Of a DNA stretch of 64,000 nucleotides, positions 34,625 to 43,230 are shown in pieces. Source of the DNA: Halomonas sp. UBA3074 (lineage in GTDB: Bacteria; Pseudomonadota; Gammaproteobacteria; Pseudomonadales; Halomonadaceae); NCBI RefSeq assembly GCF_002366715.1, contig NZ_DFBS01000008.1:62001-126000 (forward strand), written 5' to 3'. Every line of letters begins with the position of its first letter. The first letter of the stretch is position 1. The translations under genes were made by a program, and so were the position numbers. Below the pieces are notes generated by a model, which worked only from the letters and a program-made list of their open reading frames with translations, was not told the origin of the DNA and searched no databases.

Positions 34625-35730
34625 TACATCTCTCCTTCATCGAGCGCGTCCACCGCGGCGGGTAAGGTAAGCGGTGCGGCCAGCACGGCGCGCCCTTCTG
34701 AAACGCCCAGCCGCTCGGCGTGCTCCGCCGAGAGCATCAACTGGCCCGTCGGCGACAACGCATAACGCGCAACGATACAGCGGAAATCCCCCAGCTTCTG
34801 GTTGGCAATCATCGCCGGTTCGGCATCGGGCAAGGCGTGTTCGGGGCGAATGCGCACCGGGTGCCAGGCGGCTCGGCGAAAGGTTTCCAGCCGCTCACGC
34901 TCGGCTTTGACAATCGGCCCGGCGTCGAAAATATCCACATGGCGCGAACGCACAAACCCCTCTGCCAGCATCTCTTCAAGCGCCTCTTCATGGGCGGGAT
35001 GTTCACGCCCAATGGCGGCCCTCGCCTGGGGCGTCAACAGCGGCAGGTAGAGTGGGAATTGGGGCATCACCTCGGCGATAAAGCTTTTCGAGCGTACCCC
35101 CGCAATGTGATTGATGTCCTGGAAGCTACGGGCAAAAAAGTGTCTGCCGACGCTTTCCCAAAATGGCGATTCACCGCGGGTGTCCAGATAGCCGGGGAAC
35201 GCCACCGCCAGGATGCGCGAAAAGCGCTCCGGGTACTGGGCAATGAACATCAACCGTGCCCGACGCAGCAGGTTCTCGGCACTGGTGCCCTTGTAGCGGG
35301 GGTTCAGCGAAAAAGCGCACAGCAGGGTGGCATCCGACACTTCGTGGGAAAGCGCCAGCGTCTGAACTTCACGGCGCACATTCAACTGCTGCGAGGCGTG
35401 GATCAGCGTTTCCTGCCGATAGGTGTAGTAAGCCTCGTTGGCACCTGCCTGGGCACGGATCGTGGCCGTTCCCAACACTTCCTCACGACTATCGTCAGCG
35501 AGCACAAAGGTATAGTGCTCGTTCTCAGGAAACTCGACCTCACCATTGAAGGCGTCCTGGGAGCGCGCGATGCGCTCCTGAAGCCGCTCGCGATTAGCAG
35601 GCAAGTTGGTCAACCTGGGCACTGCATGCTCGGCCAACTGTTCGAGCGCCGGGAGATCCGACGCTTTAACGGGTCGCACTACCAGCATCTTCGACGCCCC
35701 CTCTGTTAACCCAGTAGGCTGCTCACTCAT
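34624..35730 (-). CDS. aruF: Arginine N-succinyltransferase, first (alpha) subunit
   Basis: The 368-residue AstA-family protein carries LVVRPVKASDLPALEQLAEHAVPRLTNLPANRERLQERI, FSLNPRYKGTSAENLLRRARLMFIAQYPERF and SPFWESVGRHFFARSFQDINHIAG. The ATG at 35730 overlaps the aruC stop (ATGA); an internal ATG at 35688 would give the shorter MLVVRP start seen in many relatives, so 14 residues at the N-terminus are uncertain. It works with the adjacent aruG product in arginine succinylation. It is more diverged from aruG than from typical AstA proteins only in loops that could not be compared here. Confidence 0.93.
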   Translation of the reverse strand: MSEQPTGLTEGASKMLVVRPVKASDLPALEQLAEHAVPRLTNLPANRERLQERIARSQDAFNGEVEFPENEHYTFVLADDSREEVLGTATIRAQAGANEAYYTYRQETLIHASQQLNVRREVQTLALSHEVSDATLLCAFSLNPRYKGTSAENLLRRARLMFIAQYPERFSRILAVAFPGYLDTRGESPFWESVGRHFFARSFQDINHIAGVRSKSFIAEVMPQFPLYLPLLTPQARAAIGREHPAHEEALEEMLAEGFVRSRHVDIFDAGPIVKAERERLETFRRAAWHPVRIRPEHALPDAEPAMIANQKLGDFRCIVARYALSPTGQLMLSAEHAERLGVSEGRAVLAAPLTLPAAVDALDEGEM

Positions 35731-36941
35731 GCGGAGGCAACTAGCCGCTCAATGGCGCGCTCTAGACGGGCCATGCCTTCGGCAATATCCGCTTCGGGGA
35801 TCACCAGCGAAGGTGCCATGCGCAGCACATTGGGGCCTGCAATCAAGGCCATCAAGCCCTCTTCGATGGCCAGCGGCAGGATATCTTTGGCGCGGCCTTC
35901 ATAGGCATCCGACATTTGGGCACCCATCAGCAAGCCCATACCACGGATCTCTTTAAACACCCCGTGCTTGCGGTTGATGGTTTCCAGATGCTCACGGAAC
36001 AGGTCGTGACGCCTTTTCACCCCTTCCAGCACGTCTGGGGTGTCGATGAACTCGACGGCTGCCAGCGCCACGGCAGACGCCAACGCGTTGCCGCCGTAGG
36101 TAGAGCCGTGAGTGCCGATGACCAGTGACTTGGCGACGTCATCGGTGGCCAGCATCGCTCCGATGGGGAAACCGCCGCCCAGCGACTTGGCGCTGGTCAG
36201 GATATCCGGCGTAATGCCGTAGTTCTTGTAAGCGTAGAGCTCGCCACTACGACCAACGCCGGTTTGCACCTCGTCAAAAATCAACAGCGCGTTGTGTTCG
36301 TCACATAAATCGCGCAGGCCCTGGAGAAATGCTTGAGTCGCAGGCACGATGCCGCCCTCGCCCTGCATGGGCTCGACCATGATCGCACAGGTGTCGTCGC
36401 CCATCAGTGCACGAACGCTTTCCAGATCGTTGTAGTTGGCGTGATGAATGCCGCCCGGCACCGGGCCGAAACCCTGAGAGTATTTAGGCTGACCACCGAC
36501 ACTCACGGTGAAAAAGGTGCGGCCGTGAAAGGATTGATAAAACGAGATGATCTTGTCTTTCTGTTCACCGTGGTTATCCACCGCCCAGCGGCGAGCCAGC
36601 TTTAGCGCGGCTTCATTGGCCTCACCACCGGAAGAGCATAAAAACACTTTGTCAGCGAAGGTGCGTTCGACCAGCGTTTTGGCCAGGTTCAACGCGGGCT
36701 CGTTGGTAAATACATTAGAGAGATGCCACAGCTTTTCGCCCTGCTCTTTCAGCGCATTAACGAGCACCGGGTGACAGTGGCCCAGTGAGTTGACAGCGAT
36801 GCCACCGGCGAAATCGATATATTCGCGCCCCTGCTGATCCCACAAGCGGCTACCTTCGCCGCGCACGGGAATAACCTGCTGCGGTGAGTAGTTCGGCGTC
36901 ATGTAGTGGTCGTAATCTTGACGGCTCGGGGTATGGCTCAT
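35727..36941 (-). CDS. aruC: Acetylornithine/succinylornithine aminotransferase
   Basis: The 404-residue class III PLP enzyme converts succinylornithine to succinylglutamate semialdehyde and can also serve acetylornithine in biosynthesis. Features are DFAGGIAVNSLGHCHP, CSSGGEANEAALKLARRWA, LIFDEVQTGVGRSGELYAY and the PLP lysine in TSAKSLGGGFPIGAML. It is the first gene of the leftward aruC-aruF-aruG-astD-astB operon, the Pseudomonas order. The upstream 258-bp gap to the divergent SDR gene holds its promoter. Confidence 0.95.
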   Translation of the reverse strand: MSHTPSRQDYDHYMTPNYSPQQVIPVRGEGSRLWDQQGREYIDFAGGIAVNSLGHCHPVLVNALKEQGEKLWHLSNVFTNEPALNLAKTLVERTFADKVFLCSSGGEANEAALKLARRWAVDNHGEQKDKIISFYQSFHGRTFFTVSVGGQPKYSQGFGPVPGGIHHANYNDLESVRALMGDDTCAIMVEPMQGEGGIVPATQAFLQGLRDLCDEHNALLIFDEVQTGVGRSGELYAYKNYGITPDILTSAKSLGGGFPIGAMLATDDVAKSLVIGTHGSTYGGNALASAVALAAVEFIDTPDVLEGVKRRHDLFREHLETINRKHGVFKEIRGMGLLMGAQMSDAYEGRAKDILPLAIEEGLMALIAGPNVLRMAPSLVIPEADIAEGMARLERAIERLVASA

Positions 36942-37199
36942 GGGACGCTATCTCCGCTGGAGGAAAGGGATGAAAACAGTATAAGCGGCCAACGTGGTTA
37001 ACCGCTTTCAGTAATGGGACGGCAAATTATGAATAGCGGCACCTGCTCAGCCGCGTTAACGCCTTGAAGTACGCTATAAGACCCCCATACTTATTGGCAA
37101 GCGATAACGTCATAGCTGGATCGAGCGTCTCGTATAGAGCGTCTTGAATAGATAGCTATCGCGACGTACTGACACTCAGGAAGAGAGGGGGTACACCCT
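36942..37199. promoter_or_regulatory. Divergent promoter region of the ast operon and SDR gene
   Basis: The gap contains a candidate leftward -10 box TATACT on the minus strand (36978-36983) without a good -35, which would fit an activator-dependent promoter. In Pseudomonas an AraC-type ArgR activates this operon, and a GlxA/AraC-type gene lies nearby at 38005. No operator half-sites could be assigned with confidence. Confidence 0.35.
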
Positions 37200-37994
37200 A
37201 TGAAAATTGATCTAAGCGGCAAGCACGCCATCATTACCGGCTCGACGGCGGGCATCGGTTTTGCGATTGCCCAAGGGCTTGCCAATGCTGGCGCCCAGGT
37301 TGTCGTCACCGGCCGCTCTCAGGCACGGGTGGATGAGGCCATCGCCGCCATTAAGCAAGATGCCCCGAATGCCCAGGTAGAAGGCGTGGCCGCTGATCTC
37401 GGCACCGCTGAAGGGTGCCAAACGCTGATTGAGCAGCAACCCAGCGCAGATATACTGATCAATAATGTGGGTATTTTTGGCCCGCAAGATTTCTTCGAGG
37501 TTGATGACGCCACTTGGCAGCAATTTTTCGATATTAATATCATGAGTGCGGTGCGCCTTTCGCGCCACTATGCCCAGGGTATGCGCGACCGCGATTGGGG
37601 GCGTATCCAATTTATCTCCAGTGAATCGGGCATCAACATTCCCACCGAGATGGTGCACTACGGCATGACCAAGTCGGCGCTTTTATCGGTGTCGCGCGGG
37701 CTGGCCAAAGCACTCAGTGGCACGCAGGTAACCGTCAACGCTATCTTGCCTGGGCCAACCCGCTCTGAAGGCGTGCTCACGATGATTGCAGAAATGGCAG
37801 AGAAAGAAGGCGTTTCTCAGCAGGAGATGGAAGCGCGCTTTGTCAAAGAGAACCGCCCCTCTTCCATCATCCAGCGACTCGCCACGCCTGAGGAAGTGGC
37901 CAGCATGAGCGTCTATGCTGCGTCGCCTCAAGCCAGCGCGACCACGGGTGCAGCGCTGCGGGTAGAAGGCGGTATTGTCGATACCTTAACTTAA
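37200..37994 (+). CDS. SDR family oxidoreductase
   Basis: The 264-residue short-chain dehydrogenase has the Rossmann motif ITGSTAGIGFAIAQGLA, the NNVG strand (ADILINNVGIFG), the catalytic serine in QFISSESGINIP and the YxxxK pair in HYGMTKSALLSVSRGLAKAL. A basic residue after the second strand (GRSQARVD) suggests NADP(H). Substrate is unknown. GAGAGGGGG lies upstream. It is divergent from the ast operon and its stop lies 10 bases from the convergent AraC-type gene. Confidence 0.93.
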   Translation: MKIDLSGKHAIITGSTAGIGFAIAQGLANAGAQVVVTGRSQARVDEAIAAIKQDAPNAQVEGVAADLGTAEGCQTLIEQQPSADILINNVGIFGPQDFFEVDDATWQQFFDINIMSAVRLSRHYAQGMRDRDWGRIQFISSESGINIPTEMVHYGMTKSALLSVSRGLAKALSGTQVTVNAILPGPTRSEGVLTMIAEMAEKEGVSQQEMEARFVKENRPSSIIQRLATPEEVASMSVYAASPQASATTGAALRVEGGIVDTLT

Positions 37995-38004
37995 CCTGAC
38001 CTTT

Positions 38005-38994
38005 CTAACCCAGGCGCTCTTCTCTGGGCGTCATGCCAAAATGATTCCGGTAGGCGGTGGAAAAATGCGCACCCGACGAAAAGCCAGTGGCAAAGGCAAT
38101 ATCGCCTACCGGTCGATCACTCTCTCGCAGTTGCTTGCGGGCTTCCTGTAAGCGTAAGTCCAGATAGTAGCGGCTTGGCACCGCCTGTAGATATTTCTTG
38201 AACAGCCGCTCTAGTTGGCGCCGAGAAATCCCCAGGTGCTCCGCCAATTCAAGGGTCGAGAGCGGCTCCTCGATATTGGCTTCCATCAACGTCACGGCAT
38301 CCACCAAGCTTTGCGGCGCGTGGCCCAAGCGGGTGCGCAGCGGCACGTGTTGGCGTTCGTCCGCCAAGCGAATGCGATCGCACACAAACTGTTCCGACAC
38401 CTGTTCCGCCAAGCGCGCACCATGATGCTGCCCAATCAGCGTGAGCATTAAATCCATCGCTGCTGTACCGCCAGCACAGGTTAGCCTGTCCCGGTCAATC
38501 TCGAACAGCTGTTGGGAAAGAGTAACTTGGGGGTAGGCTTGCGCAAATGCCTCAAAGCGCTGCCATGGCAGCGTGGCACGATAGCCTTCCAGCAACCCAT
38601 AGCGCGCCAGCACTTCTGTTCCCCCAGCCAAACCGCCCAGCGCCACGCCACGGCCTAAATGGCTGCGCAGCCATTCGTTGAGCTTGGCAGGCAGCGTATA
38701 GGGAAGCGGGGTGGGTGCGCATATGAGCAGGAGATCCAGCGGGCCGAGCGCTGTACTTAGCGCATGCTGGGCAATCAGGGAAAGCTGTGCGCCGCTACGT
38801 ACCGGTTCGTCGTTCAGGCTTAACGTCACGGTGTGGTAAAGCATTTGCCCGCTCAATTGATTCGCCATTTGAAGCGGTTCCAGTGCGCTGGCGTGGGTGA
38901 GTAAAGAAAAACCCGGCAACAGCAAAAACGCTACCCGCCGACGGGATATGGCTGCTTGCGACGCTAGAGGGTTGGGCTGCATGAAAAATGCCAT
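38005..38994 (-). CDS. GlxA family AraC-type transcriptional regulator
   Basis: The 329-residue protein combines an N-terminal DJ-1/PfpI-like amidase fold (RRVAFLLLPGFSLLTHASALEPLQMAN; GVALGGLAGGTEVLARYGLLEGYRAT) and a C-terminal AraC DNA-binding domain (LSTLELAEHLGISRRQLERLFKKY and RPVGDIAFATGFSSGAHFSTAYRNHFGMTPREER). This architecture is shared by Pseudomonas ArgR, GbdR and CdhR, which activate catabolism of arginine or quaternary amines. Given its position 1 kb from the ast promoter, control of arginine use is a good guess but is not shown by sequence. Confidence 0.9.
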   Translation of the reverse strand: MAFFMQPNPLASQAAISRRRVAFLLLPGFSLLTHASALEPLQMANQLSGQMLYHTVTLSLNDEPVRSGAQLSLIAQHALSTALGPLDLLLICAPTPLPYTLPAKLNEWLRSHLGRGVALGGLAGGTEVLARYGLLEGYRATLPWQRFEAFAQAYPQVTLSQQLFEIDRDRLTCAGGTAAMDLMLTLIGQHHGARLAEQVSEQFVCDRIRLADERQHVPLRTRLGHAPQSLVDAVTLMEANIEEPLSTLELAEHLGISRRQLERLFKKYLQAVPSRYYLDLRLQEARKQLRESDRPVGDIAFATGFSSGAHFSTAYRNHFGMTPREERLG

Positions 38995-39103
38995 CGGCTT
39001 GGGTAAACGCTCATCTTACCCAATTGAGCAATTGAAGGCAGTGCTAGTTACTCATAGATAAAAAAAGATGTCGCTACATCAATACCACCGACGACTGCCT
39101 ATG

Positions 39104-39133
39104 AAAAAGGGCAAGACATTTAATGCCTTGCCC
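39104..39133 (-). terminator. Terminator of the PRC-barrel gene
   Basis: On the minus strand GGGCAAG pairs with CTTGCCC, the loop can close further with CAT/ATG, and five T follow. It lies about 55 bases past the stop at 39189. Confidence 0.82.
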
Positions 39134-39188
39134 TCCTCACTCACGTGGCTAACAGCTAATGAAAGCCAGCACTATGACTTTTTCTTAG

Positions 39189-40013
39189 CTACTGCTGCTT
39201 AGCCTCGGATAGCGTCATATCGCCATCCACTTCGCTGTATTCGTCTTCTTGGTAATCATTCGACGAATCTTCAATTTCATCGCTGCCATACGCGGTGCTG
39301 ACGACGAGCTGGTCATCTTCAACCTGCATATCGTTCAGGGGAAGCGCGATATCGGTGGCGCCAATGCCCCAGAAACCGCCGACGGAAACAATAGCGAACA
39401 ACTCGCCGGAATCATTATGTTTTGCGACATGCTGTACTTCGCCGATCTCTTCGCCTTCACGGTTAGCGATTGACCTACCTTCCAGCTCACTGGCGCGCTG
39501 CGACATCAGCTGGTTGGACTGATCGGCTTGATCCGTTTGGTTTTGATTCGCTTGGTCGCTCTGTTGGTCATTCTGCTGGCGCTCTTGCTCGTCTTCATTG
39601 ACGTTGACCTCAGCGTCTTCCGCCTGCTCGACCGTGACCTCAGGCTCACCGGTCTGCTCAACGGTGACATTAGGCTCGGCTTCTTCAACGGTCACTTTGG
39701 GCTCAGGTTGCTCAATGGTGACTTCAGGTTGAGATTGCTCCACCGTGATATCGGGTTTTTCTTGCTCTACTTCTACCTCAGCAGGCTCCTGTTCAACGTT
39801 GATATCCCTGGTCTCACTGCCTCGGCTCTGATCCTTATTACTAGCGTTGTTACTAGCATCATTACCAGGCTGTGTTTGCCCATTCGTACCTTGCTGCTGG
39901 GACGCTTGATTGGCGTTGCTTGAATCGTTCTGGTTCTCTTCCTGAGCCAGAACACCCGTTGCTAAGCTTGTGCAAACCGCACCAATGGCAATGGCGAGTG
40001 CTGTCCGTTTCAT
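39189..40013 (-). CDS. Exported acidic PRC-barrel protein with 9-residue repeats
   Basis: The 274-residue protein has a signal peptide (MKRTALAIAIGAVCTSLATGVLA, cleavage before QEENQ), a Gln/Asn/Asp-rich linker, a region at about residues 70-145 made of some eight degenerate units of the type EPxVTVEQx, another Gln/Asp-rich stretch, and a PRC-barrel domain (about 170-245, LEGRSIANREGEEIGEVQHVAKHNDSGELFAIVSVGG). The protein is very acidic, as expected for a secreted or periplasmic protein of a halophile. PRC-barrel proteins with such valine-glutamate repeats occur in other proteobacteria; function is unknown. AAGGAG precedes the ATG and a terminator follows. Confidence 0.85.
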   Translation of the reverse strand: MKRTALAIAIGAVCTSLATGVLAQEENQNDSSNANQASQQQGTNGQTQPGNDASNNASNKDQSRGSETRDINVEQEPAEVEVEQEKPDITVEQSQPEVTIEQPEPKVTVEEAEPNVTVEQTGEPEVTVEQAEDAEVNVNEDEQERQQNDQQSDQANQNQTDQADQSNQLMSQRASELEGRSIANREGEEIGEVQHVAKHNDSGELFAIVSVGGFWGIGATDIALPLNDMQVEDDQLVVSTAYGSDEIEDSSNDYQEDEYSEVDGDMTLSEAKQQ

Positions 40014-40180
40014 ACAATCTCTCCTTGTGTTGGTTTACACATCAAAAGCTAGTCCACCAAAGCGCTATTCATCAAAGCTAAAACGCCCTGCCAGGGAAAT
40101 ATTAATAAACATTAATAAGCTTAATTTCCTAACGAACACTCGTGATGAATCATCTAACGCCTGCCATAAGACAAACGCCT

Positions 40181-40435
40181 TCAAGGAGAAAAGTGCTTAC
40201 CCGCCTGCGGATCCGATGCATCATAATCCTGAGTATCATCAGGGCTGGAGTTCGGTTCTTGCGCCGTTTCGGCTTCAAAATTTCTAGCTGCTTCAATAGC
40301 CTGAGGCTCATGTTCGTGTTGAGACAACTCCTTAGGTGCATCAGGAACAGTGACATCCATCACTCGCCAGCCTGAAATAAATAGTTTATCGCCTCGCTTA
40401 TGGGTGATCGGTTCTACTCGTGCTACGCGAGTCAT
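40181..40435 (-). CDS. Small acidic hypothetical protein
   Basis: The 84-residue frame starts at an ATG with a very strong AGGAGG eight bases upstream (MTRVARVEPITHKRGDKLFISGWRVMDVTVPDAP), followed by a low-complexity acidic tail rich in Glu, Asp, Gln and Ser. No domain is recognised and there is no signal peptide. The first 40 residues look folded and basic-to-neutral, the tail disordered. It lies between the PRC-barrel gene and a small membrane protein gene, all leftward but separated by gaps. Confidence 0.62.
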   Translation of the reverse strand: MTRVARVEPITHKRGDKLFISGWRVMDVTVPDAPKELSQHEHEPQAIEAARNFEAETAQEPNSSPDDTQDYDASDPQAGKHFSP

Positions 40436-40576
40436 ACATCCTCCTGCGGGAAAGTCGTTGCGCTTTATAACACCTTACTTTCTTAGCAGAACGTGACATC
40501 TCTTACGAACGTATGCGCCAACTTTAACAACGATTGAGTGCCATCAATGGCGCTTTAAAACCTCATGCAAGCGAGT

Positions 40577-40604
40577 AAAAAAATGCCGGGCGCAAGGCCC
40601 GGCA
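40577..40604 (-). terminator. Terminator of the 71-residue membrane protein gene
   Basis: On the minus strand TGCCGGGC pairs with GCCCGGCA across a 5-base loop and is followed by a run of seven T. It lies just after the stop at 40626. Confidence 0.88.
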
Positions 40605-40625
40605 CGATATCTAAGCGGTGATTCA

Positions 40626-40841
40626 CTAGTTACCACGATTAATGATACCTAGCACAATGATGCTCACCACGATTACGCCAAGAATTATGATCACTAGCGG
40701 CAATAGCTTGTACATACCGCCTGGGCGCTTTTTGGCTTCAGGCTGAAGGTGCGGCTGAGAGGATTCAAAATCTTCAGGCACCCGTTCACCCACCACGTGA
40801 TCTCTTTGCTCTTCCGGAGTTTTGCTTTCCCTAGTATCCAT
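40626..40841 (-). CDS. Small single-pass membrane protein
   Basis: The 71-residue protein has a charged N-terminal half (MDTRESKTPEEQRDHVVGERVPEDF) and one C-terminal transmembrane helix (YKLLPLVIIILGVIVVSIIVLGII), so it is probably tail-anchored with the N-terminus in the cytosol. GGGAGG lies seven bases before the ATG and a strong terminator follows, which support a real gene. No family is recognised. Confidence 0.72.
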   Translation of the reverse strand: MDTRESKTPEEQRDHVVGERVPEDFESSQPHLQPEAKKRPGGMYKLLPLVIIILGVIVVSIIVLGIINRGN

Positions 40842-40894
40842 AAAACACCTCCCGTGTTCCGGTCGAATAGGCGCCTTGCGCCTGCGTCAATGGC

Positions 40895-42106
40895 CTACAG
40901 ATTCACGACATCGAACGTCACCTCGGGGTTCACGTCGGCATCGTAATCGACATCGTCACGCTCGAAACCAAACAGCTTCAAGAACTCGTGCTTATAACCA
41001 GCATAGTCGGTAATGGTGAATAAGTTTTCGGTCGTCACTTCCGGCCAAAGGTCCTGGCAAGCTTGTTGAACGTCGTCGCGCAACTCCCAGTCATCCATCC
41101 GTAAACGGCCTGCCTCATCCGTCACCAGCTCACCCTGCTGCCCTTGGGCGGAATAGAGTTGCTCACCGAACAGACGATTCAACTGATCGATGGTGCCTTC
41201 GTGCAGACCCTGCTCTTTCATGATGCGATAAACCATGGCGATATACAGCGGCATGACTGGAATCGCCGCACTCGCCTGGGTCACCACCGACTTCAGTACG
41301 GCGACATTGGCGCCACCGCCGCTCGCTTTCAATTTGCTGTCAATGGCCGTGGCAGCACGATCCAGGTCTTCCTTGGCTTTCCCGAGTGCGCCGTGCCAAT
41401 AGATTGGCCATGTGATTTCGGTACCAATATAGCTAAACGCGACGCTGCGCGCGCCTTTTGCCAGCACGCCGGCTTGGTCGAGCGCTTCCATCCACAGCTC
41501 CCAATCCTCGCCACCCATGACGGTAATGGTGTCGTCGATCTCTTGCTGGGTGGCAGGCTCTACTTCCGCTTCGATAATCGCATCTTTATTGGTATCGATA
41601 GCCGTGGCACGGTAGGTTTCGCCAATTGGCTTCAGGCTGGAACGCTTCAGCTCACCGCTGTCGGGCAATTTACGCACGGGCGAGGCCAGCGAGTAGACCA
41701 CTAGATCGACTTCGCCCATGTCCTGTTTAATCAATTCAATGGCTTTTTCCCGCGCCTCGTGAGAGAACGCATCGCCGTTGATCGACTTGCTGTACAGCCC
41801 TTCCTGCTTGGCAAATTTATCGAAAGCGGCACTGTTATACCAACCGGCAGTACCTGGCTTTTTATCAGTGGCGGGCTTTTCAAAGAACACGCCCAGCGTG
41901 TCAGCACCGTAGCCAAAGGCCGCGGTAATGCGCGCTGCCAGGCCATAACCGCTCGACGCCCCAATCACGAGTACTTTTTTCGGGCCAGCCTGCTTATCCA
42001 AACCGCGGGCGCGCGTCGCTTCGATCTGTTCACGAACATTCTGCTCACAGCCAATGGGGTGAGTGGTGGTACAAATAAAGCCGCGCACTTTGGGTTTAAT
42101 AATCAC
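40895..42106 (-). CDS. fabV: Trans-2-enoyl-ACP/CoA reductase FabV
   Basis: The 403-residue NADH-dependent enoyl reductase completes each cycle of fatty acid elongation and is known to be refractory to triclosan. The sequence has IIKPKVRGFICTTTHPIGC, the nucleotide-binding VLVIGASSGYGLAARI, VVYSLASPVR and the catalytic Y-x8-K of FabV (YWHGALGKAK). The start is a GTG at 42106 with GAGG upstream; the overlapping ATG two bases earlier is out of frame and stops at once. It is monocistronic. Confidence 0.95.
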   Translation of the reverse strand: MIIKPKVRGFICTTTHPIGCEQNVREQIEATRARGLDKQAGPKKVLVIGASSGYGLAARITAAFGYGADTLGVFFEKPATDKKPGTAGWYNSAAFDKFAKQEGLYSKSINGDAFSHEAREKAIELIKQDMGEVDLVVYSLASPVRKLPDSGELKRSSLKPIGETYRATAIDTNKDAIIEAEVEPATQQEIDDTITVMGGEDWELWMEALDQAGVLAKGARSVAFSYIGTEITWPIYWHGALGKAKEDLDRAATAIDSKLKASGGGANVAVLKSVVTQASAAIPVMPLYIAMVYRIMKEQGLHEGTIDQLNRLFGEQLYSAQGQQGELVTDEAGRLRMDDWELRDDVQQACQDLWPEVTTENLFTITDYAGYKHEFLKLFGFERDDVDYDADVNPEVTFDVVNL

Positions 42107-42297
42107 ATCGAACCTCGTTATCGGATTGATTGGGTGATCGACGTCGCCCTCTGCCCAGGCAACGTCATGACTCAGTGTGACTATTCTAGCTGTCTCCGTG
42201 CCTGATGTCCGCTCTTGCGCTATTGTGTGCCTTGAGATGCAGCCGCTTTAATGGCGGTAAGCACATAGGCCGTTAATGACATCCAAAAGAGGCAATC

Positions 42298-42684
42298 ATG
42301 AATGCACAGCAGCTAGTAGATGAACGCGGCGATCTTTGGTTAGCGCTAGCCCCGCTGTGGCTTGACCGTGAACCCAGCGAACGCGATTACGCGCACATGG
42401 TAGAGGTCGTGCAGCGTTACGATATGACCCTTAACGAACTTGAGTGGATGTTTCGCCTGGAGATGGCCCCAGTAATGTCTCGTCATCAGCTTTCCATCGC
42501 CAGTGAGTGGCGCCAATTCAATGACCGAAAGCTGATGCAGCAACTGGTTAATCACAACCTGCGTTTGAAGGGTTGGCGGCGTAAAAGCTGGGCACTTTTC
42601 TCAGGCTTGACCACCTTGATGGTTCGTCACCGCTGGAATGCCTTAATGAGCCGCGTCGCCATCGCCCGGGGGGAAAAAATTTAG
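42298..42684 (+). CDS. DUF7079-like hypothetical protein
   Basis: The 128-residue protein is helical and soluble. The segment ALAPLWLDREPSERDYAHMVEV, then MTLNELEWMFRLEMAPVMSRHQLSIASEWRQFND, resembles DUF7079, a small family of unknown function in which an LDELExIxxxEVxPxL...N.LSVAGEW pattern recurs; this assignment is from memory and moderate. The C-terminus is basic with an aromatic helix (GWRRKSWALFSGLTTLMVRHRW). GAGGCAATC precedes the ATG. Its stop overlaps that of the convergent glutathione peroxidase gene by 4 bases. Confidence 0.65.
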   Translation: MNAQQLVDERGDLWLALAPLWLDREPSERDYAHMVEVVQRYDMTLNELEWMFRLEMAPVMSRHQLSIASEWRQFNDRKLMQQLVNHNLRLKGWRRKSWALFSGLTTLMVRHRWNALMSRVAIARGEKI

Positions 42685-43172
42685 GGGTAGGTTTGATCCA
42701 ACGCCTGCTCTAATGCCAGGCGCAGCGGGCGGCCATGGTCGCGGGGACCAAAGCGGGCAATCACTTTTCCATCACGGCCTATTAAGAACTTGGTGAAATT
42801 CCATTTTATTAATTGTGTTCTCATCACACCCGGCGCTTCACGCTTTAGCCAGCAAAACAGCGGATGTGCTTGGCTGCCATTGACGTTCACCTTCTCCATC
42901 AGCGGGAAGCTCACCCCAAACGTTTGCTCCCCAAACTGACAAAAAGCCTGCGCACTCTCGGGCGACTGGCGGCCAAACTGGTTACAGGGAAAACCCAGCA
43001 CGGTAAAGCCACGATCCCGATAACGCTGATAAAGCGTTTCCAGCTCGCCTAATTGGGGGGTGAAGCCACACTGACTGGCCACGTTGACTACCAACAGTAC
43101 CTGACCACGCAGCGCACGCAGGTTGAACGGCAGCCCTTGATGGGTATAACAATCTTGGTCGTAAATTTGCAT
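42681..43172 (-). CDS. Glutathione peroxidase family protein (BtuE-like)
   Basis: The protein of about 163 residues is a cysteine-type peroxidase: VNVASQCGFTPQLGELETLYQRY with the peroxidatic cysteine, GFPCNQFGRQSPESAQAF with the second conserved motif, and IKWNFTKFLIGRDGKV with the active-site tryptophan and asparagine. It reduces hydroperoxides, probably with thioredoxin as donor. The start at 43172 (MQIYDQ) matches the family; an in-frame ATG at 43214 would add 14 residues. It lies downstream of the lysE-type gene on the same strand, 58 bases away. Confidence 0.9.
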   Translation of the reverse strand: MQIYDQDCYTHQGLPFNLRALRGQVLLVVNVASQCGFTPQLGELETLYQRYRDRGFTVLGFPCNQFGRQSPESAQAFCQFGEQTFGVSFPLMEKVNVNGSQAHPLFCWLKREAPGVMRTQLIKWNFTKFLIGRDGKVIARFGPRDHGRPLRLALEQALDQTYP

Positions 43173-43230
43173 TACTCGGCCCCACAAAACCCCAAACGGC
43201 ATAGCTAGCACCATGCCACGACTCGACTTT

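Noticed and set aside
34720..35709. A 329-codon open frame antisense to aruF
   Set aside because: It is a mirror of the strongly coding, GC-rich aruF frame, has no ribosome-binding site and matches no family; aruF is unambiguous.
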